DNA of 17,022 nt from Alistipes sp. (GCA_017934845.1 JAGBIR010000064.1:1-17022); one strand, 5' to 3'; numbered from the stretch's first letter, positions 1 to 8,099 are shown. Translations and numbers: made by a program. Notes: a model not told the origin generated them from the letters alone.

Positions 1-1527
1 AATCAATCGGGGCTGATTGCCGCTGTTGGGCCAAATAATATGGTCAGCCTCGCCATTAATCAGCAGGTAGCGCGTACCGTCAGAGCCCATCCACGACTGG
101 GTGTAGGTGATACCAAACTCGATAGTATCGGTATAGTCGGCCGTAGTGGGGATAACCTTTATGTTATACCAATCATTCGACGCAACGAGCTTGCTACCAT
201 CGGTGAGCGACGAATCGGTCTGCGATGTCTCGGTAGTATATACCAGCACATCGTTCTTATATACGCGGATGTCGCACAAGTTAGCCGAACCGCGCACTAC
301 GGGAGTCCAATTCTGGCCCACGGGAGCTGTCATCTGGAACCAGCAAGAGAAAGCACCCGCCTCGCTGACGATATTACCGTTGGCATTAGGCGATGTATGA
401 TACATTGTCGGACGATCGGGATATACGTCGTTCGAGGGATCGCCATCGCGTGATGCCGTATCGGGCAATACGGGGTTGTGGTAGCTCGGATAGTCGAAGC
501 TCTGTACCCACTCCCACTCATCGCTGCGCGACCAGTCGGCTACCTGATACTCCAACTCGATGCTACTGCCATAGATTGCGGTAATCGAGAAACGGTAGAT
601 GTGGTTACGAACGATATTATAGGCCTGTCCCGTTGCTACACCATCGACATAGTTCTTGAACGAGATAGCATCCTTATACTCGTGCACGTGCTCCACGTCG
701 GTATGGTGCGTAAGTTTAAGGCTAATCTTCGCCTCATAATCCGGGAAGAGAACATTGTTATACTCGGGAAGATAGATCGCATAACGCTTGCCCTGCTCAA
801 CAGCATAGAATGCCAAAGGCTCGCTATGTACCGAACGATTCTCCAACATACACAAGTCGTAATTAAGGTCGTTGGTATTGTCAACATTATTCCAGTCGTT
901 AGGAATGCAATAGCCATTGGTATTGTGGCGATTGATTGTAACCTCGGTAAGGTTATAGCCCAAAGCGTCCGAGATCTCGACCTCGACCTTTGCTGCCGCG
1001 CGAAGCATGTGGATAGTACCAATGTCCTGCATCGACGCCAGCGTCAACGCACTCTTATGCACGCCCCAGAATGGGATTGAACCACTTTCGGGATTGAGTT
1101 GATCGATAGCGAAGATCATCGTCTCGGGCGTTGCCGTCATAGCGGCATTTGCAAAAGCCATAATCTTATACTCTGTGCCAGCCGTAAGCTCAAGGTGGGT
1201 GATGTCGCCCATAAACTTATACTCGGTATTATTGGCATTTGTACTCCAATAAACAAGGTTTGCTACATCACCAACCTTCTCGTTTGAGGTTGTAAAGATT
1301 GATATACTCAGCGAATTCAGATCGATTCTATTCTCGAAGCTATCACCGATCTGTCCTTCGTAATCATTACCCCACGTGGTACGGGTTCTCGACTGCGAGT
1401 CAAGAGCGAGGGTGAGCGTAACCTTATGCTGCACCTCGTCAGGACAAGAGCCCTCATCGAAGATGCTGCACGATGCAACGACGCACCCTACAAGTACCAA
1501 AACCATATATTTTAACGTATCACGCAT
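1..1527 (-). CDS. Fimbrillin-superfamily lipoprotein, third fimbrial structural gene (3' end outside window)
   Basis: The reading frame is open from ATG at 1527 to the left edge (509 codons, no stop), so the C-terminus is missing. A short hydrophobic N-terminus ends in VASC with Cys20 as the likely lipidation site; the Cys-Ser-Ile-Phe-Asp-Glu stretch after it resembles the start of the Mfa2-type neighbour. A Thr-Arg-Thr-Thr motif near residue 55, two beta-rich regions and a YNIVRNHIYRFSIT-like closing strand near residue 340 are typical of Bacteroidales fimbrillins. About 140 further residues follow the fimbrillin core and are unassigned. It starts 14 nt after the FimB/Mfa2-type gene stops, so it is surely co-transcribed. 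By analogy with the P. gingivalis fimCDE and mfa345 genes it is probably a tip or accessory subunit. DUF4906-type annotation is possible, but I cannot confirm it. Confidence 0.72.
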   Translation of the reverse strand, partial: MRDTLKYMVLVLVGCVVASCSIFDEGSCPDEVQHKVTLTLALDSQSRTRTTWGNDYEGQIGDSFENRIDLNSLSISIFTTSNEKVGDVANLVYWSTNANNTEYKFMGDITHLELTAGTEYKIMAFANAAMTATPETMIFAIDQLNPESGSIPFWGVHKSALTLASMQDIGTIHMLRAAAKVEVEISDALGYNLTEVTINRHNTNGYCIPNDWNNVDNTNDLNYDLCMLENRSVHSEPLAFYAVEQGKRYAIYLPEYNNVLFPDYEAKISLKLTHHTDVEHVHEYKDAISFKNYVDGVATGQAYNIVRNHIYRFSITAIYGSSIELEYQVADWSRSDEWEWVQSFDYPSYHNPVLPDTASRDGDPSNDVYPDRPTMYHTSPNANGNIVSEAGAFSCWFQMTAPVGQNWTPVVRGSANLCDIRVYKNDVLVYTTETSQTDSSLTDGSKLVASNDWYNIKVIPTTADYTDTIEFGITYTQSWMGSDGTRYLLINGEADHIIWPNSGNQPRLI

Positions 1528-1541
1528 AGTAGTCGCTATGA

Positions 1542-2567
1542 TTAGATTTGCCCATTATTGATTACCACTCTCCACGAGTTGATCATGATGCTGGCACTGA
1601 GCCACTCGCCATTCTCGAGGAAGAATGTAATGTTGTACTCGTCCTGACGATCCAGATACTCCTGATCGCTCATCTGACGATTGTAGTAACCCTTAACCAA
1701 GAGAACATACTCCTTCAAAGGAATTGAAAGCACCTTCTCCTGACTCTCCTTGTTCCAGATGGTGAGTTTAGGGTTCTTGCTGGCCATCAGGCGCGCGATG
1801 GTCATCTCGCCCAACACAACGCTAACCTGCTCCTCGTCGTAGATATCCGACTCAACAGATGCCATACCCGACTCGGTGTGCCAAGGCATATAGGTAATCA
1901 TCTCGTCGGCCTTCAATGAGTTGTCGTAAGCCATCCAGCCATTGTCGTCAGTAATCTCGAAGCGGAACATATCGGCTGTAAGGCGCGAACCTGCCAACTG
2001 CTGCAACATCACGCGAATGACGTTGGTATTCTTCGTAAGCGACACAACCTCGGTATAGTTGCCCGGCTCGGCAGTGTAGCTCAAGTGGTGACGGCCGTGG
2101 AAGAGGCGAGTAAGATCCTCGTCAACATAGGCTGCGCCATTGTTATACTCGCGGTGCATCTTAACCTCCAGATCCTCGATCTTCGTTATGCCAATCTGAG
2201 GATTAGCCAACAAGTCGAACGACTCCTCGTTCTGCAGGCCACCCCAAGCAAGCAGGTCGTACTCACCCGGCTCAAGCTCGAGTGGCATAGAGTAGTCGCC
2301 AGAGCTCAACAGAGCCTTGTCATCCTCCTGCTGCATATGTACCAAAACACCATTCTTATCGAATACAAAGAGTGCGATAGAGTTTACCTCCTGATGGAAG
2401 GCGTCGGCATACTTCATATTCAAGTCGTACTTAAACTTGATTCGATAGTATGTACCACAGTCACCTTCGTAGTCGTAGATAACGCTGTCACACGCGCTGG
2501 TCATCAGACCTACTACCAAAGTGGCGAGCATCAATCCCCACTTACTCAATTTTCCCCAGTTGTTCAT
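1542..2567 (-). CDS. FimB/Mfa2-family fimbrial anchor lipoprotein
   Basis: The 341-residue product begins MNNWGKLSKWG and has a lipoprotein signal with Cys26 (MTSAC). The CDSVIYDYEGDC segment right after the lipidated Cys is characteristic of the FimB/Mfa2 family (PF08842), as are a domain with ELEPGEYDLLAWGG near residue 95 and a C-terminal strand ending in a Trp-Arg-Val motif. In P. gingivalis, FimB and Mfa2 sit at the fimbrial base on the outer membrane, anchor the polymer and limit its length; the same role is inferred here. I chose the ATG at 2567 because the frame upstream to 2678 encodes arginine-rich, non-signal sequence, whereas this start puts the hydrophobic segment at the N-terminus. 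It follows the major fimbrillin gene by 220 nt, a gap holding a strong hairpin and no recognisable promoter. Confidence 0.85.
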   Translation of the reverse strand: MNNWGKLSKWGLMLATLVVGLMTSACDSVIYDYEGDCGTYYRIKFKYDLNMKYADAFHQEVNSIALFVFDKNGVLVHMQQEDDKALLSSGDYSMPLELEPGEYDLLAWGGLQNEESFDLLANPQIGITKIEDLEVKMHREYNNGAAYVDEDLTRLFHGRHHLSYTAEPGNYTEVVSLTKNTNVIRVMLQQLAGSRLTADMFRFEITDDNGWMAYDNSLKADEMITYMPWHTESGMASVESDIYDEEQVSVVLGEMTIARLMASKNPKLTIWNKESQEKVLSIPLKEYVLLVKGYYNRQMSDQEYLDRQDEYNITFFLENGEWLSASIMINSWRVVINNGQI

Positions 2568-2740
2568 TTTCTGTATAGTTTTTGTTATTCTTAACTTATA
2601 TATTGTCTGCCTCGCGGGCAGTTGAATTTCCAATTTCGGTGGGACGCCTCGCCTCGTCAATCCTCGGGCCGCATCCATTTAGTGCCTCTCTTTGCACCGG
2701 CACCGCAGTGCTTTTTTAAGTAGTAAAATTTTTGTTTTTA

Positions 2741-2773
2741 ATAGTAGTGTGAGCCGATTGCTCACACTACTAT
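2741..2773 (-). terminator. Perfect 14-bp hairpin after the major fimbrillin gene (attenuator or 3' stabiliser)
   Basis: Arms 2741-2754 and 2760-2773 are perfectly complementary around a 5-nt loop, starting 14 nt past the fimbrillin stop codon. On the minus strand the hairpin is followed by an A/T-rich stretch rather than a clean U-run, so full termination is uncertain. A partial terminator or a 3'-protective structure would raise shaft-subunit mRNA over the anchor genes downstream, for which I see no separate TAnnTTTG promoter in 2568-2740. Confidence 0.6.
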
Positions 2774-2787
2774 GATAGGGTTAAAGA

Positions 2788-4308
2788 TTACTTCAAAGTA
2801 ACTTCCTGCTCAACCAAACGCCATGAAAGAACGTTGATCTGTGCCGAGATGTAAGTCTCCTTATCGCTGGGCTTCTCGGGCTCCTCAATCTGCTGATTAG
2901 GATCGTAAACGGGAGTACCAAGACCCTTAACGCCTGTAATAGTCACCTTGTAAGCGTGGTTACGAACGATACCATACTCACCTGTCTTACCCTCATCGCC
3001 GAGGTGCTTAACGTCAGCATAGTAATAAGTTCTTCCATCGTTCCAAATCTTTGCAGGCTCGATAGCAGCCAAAACAGCATTAGGATTAGCAACTGCTGTA
3101 TAAGTTGCGCCATCGAATGAGTACCAATTATTAGTATCAACACCGTCTGCGAGCTGGAATGCAACCTCGTAAGACTCAACTGACGACAAATTTACGCACT
3201 GAATCTGAGAGTCGTCGATTGCAGTATAAGTATTACCATCCTTATGCATCAACTTTGTATTCAATGTGGGAGCTACGGCAGCCAACAAGCTCTCCTCGCC
3301 TACATAGTAAGTACCAAACCACTGAGCAACCTCGATAGGAGCACCTGTATCATCCTGAAGAGTAGCAGCTACGATATACTTTGTACGATCGGTGTTAGCA
3401 GCACCTACCTGCTCGCCTACATACTCAACTGTGGTATTTGTGTTGGTCAAACCAGCGTAAGTGAACGCGTTAGAAACGGCACCTGCAAAGCACTTACCTG
3501 TCCAAAATGAACGACGGTAAGTAGGATCGTTCCATACGAAACCGAGGTCAGCCTCTGTCCAATTCTGGTTGATGGTCTTAACAAAGTAAGAGTTAGTCTG
3601 GTTAGCTACCAAATCCCATCCCACGATCTTTGCATATACAGCCTTACTGTTTACCTCAACACCTGTATCGAAAGCCTTGCCGCCATCGTTTACCGACACC
3701 TTTGCAGTCATACGCTCAACGTAGATTGTAACGGGGTTAGCAGTAGCCTTCTCAACGCTTGTCTGGAAGTTGTCGATAGTAAGAGGTGTAGCATCAATCA
3801 CAGCACCTGTCGCATCCATATATACAGAGTTCGACATGATGAAGTTCTTGCCTGCAGTGTGACCTGCTCCATTCAAAACGGCAGTCAAATCAGTCATCGA
3901 AGCGTTTGCAGTTGCAGTGTAGTTCAAAAGAGCAACAATCTTTGAGGGGAATGCACCCTTGTAACGCTCAACAACCAATACGGGATCGGTCATTGACTCG
4001 ATGTTGGGATCCTGCTTGCCACCATTGTCGGCAACAGCAACATTTACATAGTTACCGTTAGCGTTAACGTTGAAAGGATTACCTGCGTTGTCGAAGAAGT
4101 AGAACGCAGCGGTTGAAATAGCCTGCTCGTCGGCAGTACCATCCTCGTAAGCAGCAGCACGAGTCACATCGTCGTTTGACTTGATGTTGATAGCAACATA
4201 AGACTGATCGCCACCTGTCTGCGGAACATTAACCGCAACGTCGTCGGTCTTCTGGCAGCTTACGATTGCCAAAGCTGCCAATGCCCAAAATAAATTACGC
4301 ATTTTCAT
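2788..4308 (-). CDS. Major fimbrial subunit, Mfa1/FimA-type fimbrillin
   Basis: The 506-residue lipoprotein precursor has its lipobox Cys at residue 18 (AIVSC). A Thr-Arg-Ala site falls at residues 49-51; in P. gingivalis an Arg-specific protease cuts FimA and Mfa1 after Arg46 and Arg49 respectively to trigger donor-strand polymerisation, so Arg50 here is a good candidate processing site. Beta-rich N-terminal and C-terminal domains follow, closed by a RNHAYKVTITG segment near 440 and a last strand INVLSWRLVEQEV, as in Mfa1-type shafts. The gene lies 56 nt after the DUF3868 gene and is followed by a strong hairpin. Alternative ATGs at 4308 and 4302 (MKM) are both possible. The shaft role is inferred from family, length and position. 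Confidence 0.87.
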   Translation of the reverse strand: MKMRNLFWALAALAIVSCQKTDDVAVNVPQTGGDQSYVAINIKSNDDVTRAAAYEDGTADEQAISTAAFYFFDNAGNPFNVNANGNYVNVAVADNGGKQDPNIESMTDPVLVVERYKGAFPSKIVALLNYTATANASMTDLTAVLNGAGHTAGKNFIMSNSVYMDATGAVIDATPLTIDNFQTSVEKATANPVTIYVERMTAKVSVNDGGKAFDTGVEVNSKAVYAKIVGWDLVANQTNSYFVKTINQNWTEADLGFVWNDPTYRRSFWTGKCFAGAVSNAFTYAGLTNTNTTVEYVGEQVGAANTDRTKYIVAATLQDDTGAPIEVAQWFGTYYVGEESLLAAVAPTLNTKLMHKDGNTYTAIDDSQIQCVNLSSVESYEVAFQLADGVDTNNWYSFDGATYTAVANPNAVLAAIEPAKIWNDGRTYYYADVKHLGDEGKTGEYGIVRNHAYKVTITGVKGLGTPVYDPNQQIEEPEKPSDKETYISAQINVLSWRLVEQEVTLK

Positions 4309-4364
4309 AAGTCTGAGTTTTTAGAATTTTAACTATTATTTTTATTTTATTGTCGTTTGAATGA

Positions 4365-5831
4365 TTACTCGTTATAGGCGTTGTACTCCTTCATAGCCTG
4401 CTTGTAAGCTCCCAAGCCGTTCAACGCTGCACCCGCCTGCACCAAACCCGCAGCCTGTGCCTTCTGCATATAAGCCTCGGCCTTCACTACATCATCCTGC
4501 ATTGCCGCCAGCACGCCGCGTGCATAATCTGCCTCGGCAGAGTCGCCAGCCTTTGCCAGATGCTTCTCGGCAGCGGCCTTGTCGCCCTTCTGCATTGCAG
4601 CATTTGCAGCATTAAGGTTTGCAACAGCATCGTCGGGATAAACCTTAACAGCCACCTCGTACAACTCGTTGAGTTTCTGGCTTCCCGCCTCGTAGCTCTG
4701 CGCCAAGAGGTAGAACTCGTTAAGGCTGAGCTTGCGAGGATTCTTCGCCATAATCTGCTCGATCTGCTTCAGGTCGGTAAAGTCGCGGATGACATACTCA
4801 ACCTTGTAATCAGAGTGACGCAATGCGGGATAGCAATCCTCCTTCAACGTCTTGTAATCCTCGGCATACTCCTTCTTAATCTTCAACTCGCGAGCATCGG
4901 CCGTCATCGTCTCGTTATTGATAATCTCCAAAATCGCGCTCTTCGCGGCCAATGAAGATGCCTCAACGTAACGCTCCAAGCCTGCCCAATCCTCTGGCTC
5001 ATAGTCGGTCTTGATAAACGAAGAGTCGAAGTGATAGAGCTTCTGTACATAACGCTTCAACGACTCGGTACGGCCCTTTGCCAAACGCTCGTTGCCTGCA
5101 TAAGAGCCATCGGGCGATGCAAAACCCTTGATAGAGATTGAGGTAATGGTAATATCGCTATCATTCTTAACAGAATCGATTGTTGCGGTAATCTTACCCA
5201 ACTCCTTAGCATTGTTACGATAAGCGGGATCGATATTGGTCTTGTTTACAACAAAGTCAACATAAGCCGAACCGCTCAAAGAACGAGTCTTTACACCCTC
5301 AGCCTCGGGGCGAACGTAAATCGTAGCGGGAACAAAGATCTCCGGACGAGGAATTGCGGGAAGGAAACCATCGACAAGAGTCTGGTCATTCTCACCCTCC
5401 AACTCGCGGCAGCAGCCGTAAGTCGAGCAGTTAAGCACCAGCTGTGAACCACGCATCCACTTCTCGAAGGGGACAACAACGTGGTACTCCATCATCTCGG
5501 GAAGATCCTTCGTACGGTAGCTCATCTCCTTATCGTTGTTCGACAGTGAGCTGTCGCCGTTACGCTTATAGTGGAAATAGCGGTCGCGACCATACACTCC
5601 GATGGGGGTCAGGTCGAGCGACTTATCGCCCTTGACGATAGAGGGAGTAATCAACACGGCACGATTTGATGCGACATCCATCGCCTGAAGATCGAGATCC
5701 ATATCGACGATAACATACTCGCCACTACGCACCATATTCAACTTCTCTACCTTTACCTGCGCAGCCTCCTGTGCCGTAGCTGCGACATTCATACCCAACA
5801 GGGCAGCCAATATAATAATATATCGTTTCAT
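4365..5831 (-). CDS. DUF3868 protein with OmpA-like and TPR-like regions, fimbrial locus
   Basis: A 488-residue secreted protein with a Sec signal peptide ending near Ala20 (AATAQ). Residues 25-170 fit the DUF3868 domain and include a Cys-Ser-Thr-Tyr-Gly-Cys-Cys cluster at 135-141. Residues about 185-300 resemble an OmpA/MotB peptidoglycan-binding fold (IKGFASPDGS followed by an NxxLAxxRxxSLKRYV pattern). Residues about 365-470 are helical and alanine-rich, like tetratricopeptide repeats. Genes of this type sit directly upstream of fimbrillin genes in Bacteroidales. I infer a periplasmic scaffold linking an outer-membrane partner (DUF3575) to the wall during fimbrial assembly; no enzymatic motif is visible. 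It starts 12 nt after the DUF3575 stop, which indicates one transcript. Confidence 0.82.
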   Translation of the reverse strand: MKRYIIILAALLGMNVAATAQEAAQVKVEKLNMVRSGEYVIVDMDLDLQAMDVASNRAVLITPSIVKGDKSLDLTPIGVYGRDRYFHYKRNGDSSLSNNDKEMSYRTKDLPEMMEYHVVVPFEKWMRGSQLVLNCSTYGCCRELEGENDQTLVDGFLPAIPRPEIFVPATIYVRPEAEGVKTRSLSGSAYVDFVVNKTNIDPAYRNNAKELGKITATIDSVKNDSDITITSISIKGFASPDGSYAGNERLAKGRTESLKRYVQKLYHFDSSFIKTDYEPEDWAGLERYVEASSLAAKSAILEIINNETMTADARELKIKKEYAEDYKTLKEDCYPALRHSDYKVEYVIRDFTDLKQIEQIMAKNPRKLSLNEFYLLAQSYEAGSQKLNELYEVAVKVYPDDAVANLNAANAAMQKGDKAAAEKHLAKAGDSAEADYARGVLAAMQDDVVKAEAYMQKAQAAGLVQAGAALNGLGAYKQAMKEYNAYNE

Positions 5832-5843
5832 AGCAGTAGATTT

Positions 5844-6428
5844 TTAGAATAGATAAACCAGATTGATAGCGGCCTTTGTAGGACCTACATAGTGATGATC
5901 GGCATCCTCCTCGACGCGCTTGCCGCAACCTACGCACTCAAACTTATCGAAGCGAGTGTAGGCATAGCCCAAGCCAATCTCGAACTCAAGGTTCCAATGC
6001 TCGCCCAGCACCAGCGCATAACCGTAAGCTACACCGGCACCAACAGCCCAACCCTGATAACGATGCTCCTTGAGTTTATTAAAATCGGTTCCAAGAAACG
6101 ACACGCCATTGCGCCAGCCACCGAAGTTATACTGACCACCCAAAGCGTGGAAGCCGAGGAAATGGCGAGAGAATCTATCGCAGAACCAGTAGCGGGCCTC
6201 GGGCTGCACCATCCAATGTTTCCAGCGACGATCGTTCGACATATCCCAGCCATTGAAGTTACCCGACACGTCAAGCGTCCACTTGGGTGCCAAACCAACC
6301 TCTACACCGAGATTAACGGTAGCCGTAGCGTCATATAGCAAATTTGTCTTGATGGCGACATCCTGTCCTTTGGCTGTAAAGGAACAAAGTAGGCCAAGAA
6401 GTAATGGGATGTAAAACTTTAGTTTCAT
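5844..6428 (-). CDS. DUF3575 outer-membrane beta-barrel-like protein, fimbrial locus
   Basis: A 194-residue protein with a signal peptide ending near KGQD, then alternating aromatic/glycine strands (KTNLLYDATATVNLGVEVG, PEARYWF, GLGYAYTRF) and a C-terminal aromatic residue (VYLF), as expected of a small outer-membrane barrel. This matches DUF3575 (PF12099), usually found as the first gene of Bacteroidales fimbrial operons. A Cys-x-x-Cys pair (165, 168) followed by Asp/His-rich residues lies in a loop near the C-terminus. I prefer ATG 6428 because it gives a compact signal peptide; ATG 6440 would add MRRL, and AGGAGG lies between the two. It is the first structural gene after the leader from the 6605-6636 promoter. 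Confidence 0.8.
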   Translation of the reverse strand: MKLKFYIPLLLGLLCSFTAKGQDVAIKTNLLYDATATVNLGVEVGLAPKWTLDVSGNFNGWDMSNDRRWKHWMVQPEARYWFCDRFSRHFLGFHALGGQYNFGGWRNGVSFLGTDFNKLKEHRYQGWAVGAGVAYGYALVLGEHWNLEFEIGLGYAYTRFDKFECVGCGKRVEEDADHHYVGPTKAAINLVYLF

Positions 6429-6604
6429 AAGCCTCCTCATTATTTATAATAAATTCGGTTAATAATTATTTTACTCTATTAAAAATTTTTTCTGTTCACA
6501 CCGGCTGTTGCACCAGCCACCTCTTAAGCTAAAATTACCCTCCCCGAAATCATTGATATTCAACTATTTACAAAGAGGCGATTTTTCCTGTTCTTTTCTC
6601 TAAA

Positions 6605-6636
6605 CAAAACTAAACCAAAATTATTAATTATCCAAA
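6605..6636 (-). promoter_or_regulatory. Bacteroidetes-type promoter of the fimbrial operon
   Basis: On the minus strand, a -33 element TTTG (6636-6633) is followed by a 20-bp spacer and a -7 element TAGTTTTG (6612-6605), an excellent fit to TTTG-N19-21-TAnnTTTG. Transcription would begin near 6598, giving a leader of about 170 nt before ATG 6428. The leader holds a small stem (6503-6507 with 6514-6518) and a self-complementary A5T5 stretch near 6481. It lies between the AraC gene and the operon, so the structural genes can be expressed independently of the regulator. Confidence 0.65.
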
Positions 6637-6692
6637 CATTTTGACGAAAAAAGTGTAAAAAAAAGTTAATTTTATTATTTCTGATAACTACA

Positions 6693-7541
6693 TCAATTTT
6701 TCTGTTTATTCTTTGCTCGCAATTTACTGGGCGTATCGCCGAGGTACTTACGACAGAAAAGACTCAGGTGACCGGCATTCGAAAAGCCAAAATGCTCGGC
6801 AATCTCGCCAATAGGCATCGTCGTGGTGCTGAGTGTGTGCAAAATCTCCTTGCTGCGATGCTCCTGCATCCACTCATAGGGCGTAATATTCTTGAAATGG
6901 CGACGGAACACCACATTGAAGGTCGAAATATCGTAGCCACACAGCGCGGCAAGCTCGTTTAGCGTCTTGGCCTTGGAGCGATTGTTCTGCACCAACGTCT
7001 TGAACGACAAATCGTTATCCATCACATTGTAGAACATCTTGAGCAGCGACTTGGGCGGATAGTAGAAGCGTAGGATAACAAACATCTGCTGGATTGAAGG
7101 ATAATGCAGATGCTTGCACTCGATACCATCCTCCAAAAAACGTGACATCATATCCAAAAACTCGCGCATAGGCTCACAGAAGGCGATCGACGTAAACTCA
7201 TAATTAACAGAGCCACCCAAACGGCGATAGAGCTGCGACAGCATACTCACATCACAGGCACCGCCCAACGACGAGAAGTAAGCCACAATGATGCGCGACG
7301 CACTTGTCGCCGAGATACGATAGTCATAATCCTTGTAACAGAGTACCATATTCTTCTCGCGTAGCGAAAAATCGTTACACTCCTCGGAGTTAATCTCCAC
7401 ACTACCATTCATCAAAAAGAGAATGTGATGGTTAGCACCCTGCTCGAGGACAAATTCCTCACCTATAGCCAAATGATAGATACTAAAGCCCGCGTCGGGA
7501 TGTTGCAAAGCCATACACGATTTATGACAAGACAATTTCAT
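6693..7541 (-). CDS. AraC-family transcriptional regulator next to the fimbrial operon
   Basis: A 282-residue protein. Residues about 20-90 form a beta-rich cupin-like sensing domain, 100-180 a helical linker, and 185-276 a double helix-turn-helix of the AraC/XylS type: first helices around TLNELAALCGYDISTFNVVFRRHF, second around PIGEIAEHFGFSNAGHLSLFCRKY with the conserved GFS and F-x-x-x-Y-G-x-TP signature (here YLGDTPSKLR). It ends 57 nt upstream of the -33 element of the fimbrial promoter, on the same strand. AraC regulators commonly flank Bacteroidales fimbrial operons, so it probably activates that promoter; target and ligand are inferred. Its own promoter is at 7604-7635. Confidence 0.85.
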   Translation of the reverse strand: MKLSCHKSCMALQHPDAGFSIYHLAIGEEFVLEQGANHHILFLMNGSVEINSEECNDFSLREKNMVLCYKDYDYRISATSASRIIVAYFSSLGGACDVSMLSQLYRRLGGSVNYEFTSIAFCEPMREFLDMMSRFLEDGIECKHLHYPSIQQMFVILRFYYPPKSLLKMFYNVMDNDLSFKTLVQNNRSKAKTLNELAALCGYDISTFNVVFRRHFKNITPYEWMQEHRSKEILHTLSTTTMPIGEIAEHFGFSNAGHLSLFCRKYLGDTPSKLRAKNKQKN

Positions 7542-7603
7542 ATATTTTAGTTTTAGTTATTGTTTTACGTTGGTCGCACACAAAGCAAAAATCCTTGTTT
7601 TTG

Positions 7604-7635
7604 CAAATATATAATTTTGTATATGAAAAAACAAA
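7604..7635 (-). promoter_or_regulatory. Promoter of the AraC-family regulator
   Basis: On the minus strand, TTTG (7635-7632), a 20-bp spacer and TATATTTG (7611-7604) match the Bacteroidetes consensus exactly. The start site would be near 7597, giving about 55 nt of leader. A 7-bp inverted repeat (7585-7591 with 7598-7604) spans the predicted start site. Confidence 0.65.
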
Positions 7636-7998
7636 TAAAATTACACAAATTTAATTAAATTGTGATTTATAAAAATAATTATGGTTATATCATTTCTATG
7701 AAAAAACTATAGACAGAACGGTAAACTATATCGATTAACCATTGATTTTCAACAATATAACCGATTAAACAGACAATAGGACGACAATTTTATTTAACAC
7801 ACCACAAATAAAATAGAAATTTCAGCATAAAGAAATTAATATTTCGCGCAATGAAAGAAAAAAATTAAAATTATTCAACCCATCTCGGCTGCGTCTATAA
7901 GAGTATAATATAAATAAGGTATATAATCCGACATATCAACTTCCATTAAAACGGGCAGCAGCACCTCGTTTTTTCGCCGCAACCAACCGCTATGACAC
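7636..7998. other. AT-rich intergenic stretch without a gene
   Basis: No convincing coding frame is seen between the AraC promoter and the mazG terminator. The DNA is very A/T-rich. Besides the palindrome at 7644-7664 it holds two CGATTAA heptamers exactly 30 bp apart (7732-7738 and 7762-7768), possibly regulator half-sites. A short minus-strand frame at 7875-8060 runs through the terminator and is dismissed. Confidence 0.6.
7644..7664. repeat. Imperfect 21-bp palindrome upstream of the AraC promoter
   Basis: Outer arms CACAA and TTGTG with an AT-rich core; 8 of 10 base pairs match. It lies 8 bp upstream of the -33 element, a usual place for an activator or autoregulatory site. It could be chance in AT-rich DNA. 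Confidence 0.3.
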
Positions 7999-8036
7999 AA
8001 AAAAACGAGGGCGTTCAACTGATTGAACACCCTCGT
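7999..8036 (-). terminator. Rho-independent terminator of mazG
   Basis: Arms 8005-8018 and 8023-8036 pair 13 of 14 positions around a 4-nt loop; on the minus strand the stem is followed at once by a run of six to seven T (8005-7999). It lies about 105 bp past the mazG stop, in the right orientation to end that transcript. Confidence 0.85.
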
Positions 8037-8070
8037 AAAGTACATAAGCAAGGCTGACACCTAAAGCTGA

Positions 8071-8099
8071 AACAAGGCAGATGCCGAAAGAGCCTTGTT
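8071..8099. repeat. 8-bp inverted repeat downstream of mazG
   Basis: AACAAGGC (8071-8078) and GCCTTGTT (8092-8099) are perfect complements with a 13-nt loop, between the mazG stop and its terminator. It has no T-run; it may be a 3'-UTR stem. Confidence 0.4.

Noticed and set aside
478..1080. Plus-strand open frame of 200 codons
   Set aside because: It is antisense to the third fimbrial lipoprotein, which has a lipobox, family motifs and operon position.
2568..2678. Upstream start for the FimB/Mfa2-type gene
   Set aside because: It would put 37 basic, non-hydrophobic residues ahead of the lipoprotein signal; ATG 2567 gives a proper signal peptide.
6429..6700. Invertible (phase-variable) fimbrial promoter
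   Set aside because: I found no long inverted repeats flanking the promoter and no recombinase gene nearby.
7875..8060. Minus-strand frame of 61 codons
   Set aside because: It runs straight through the mazG terminator hairpin and T-run; no promoter or domain supports it.
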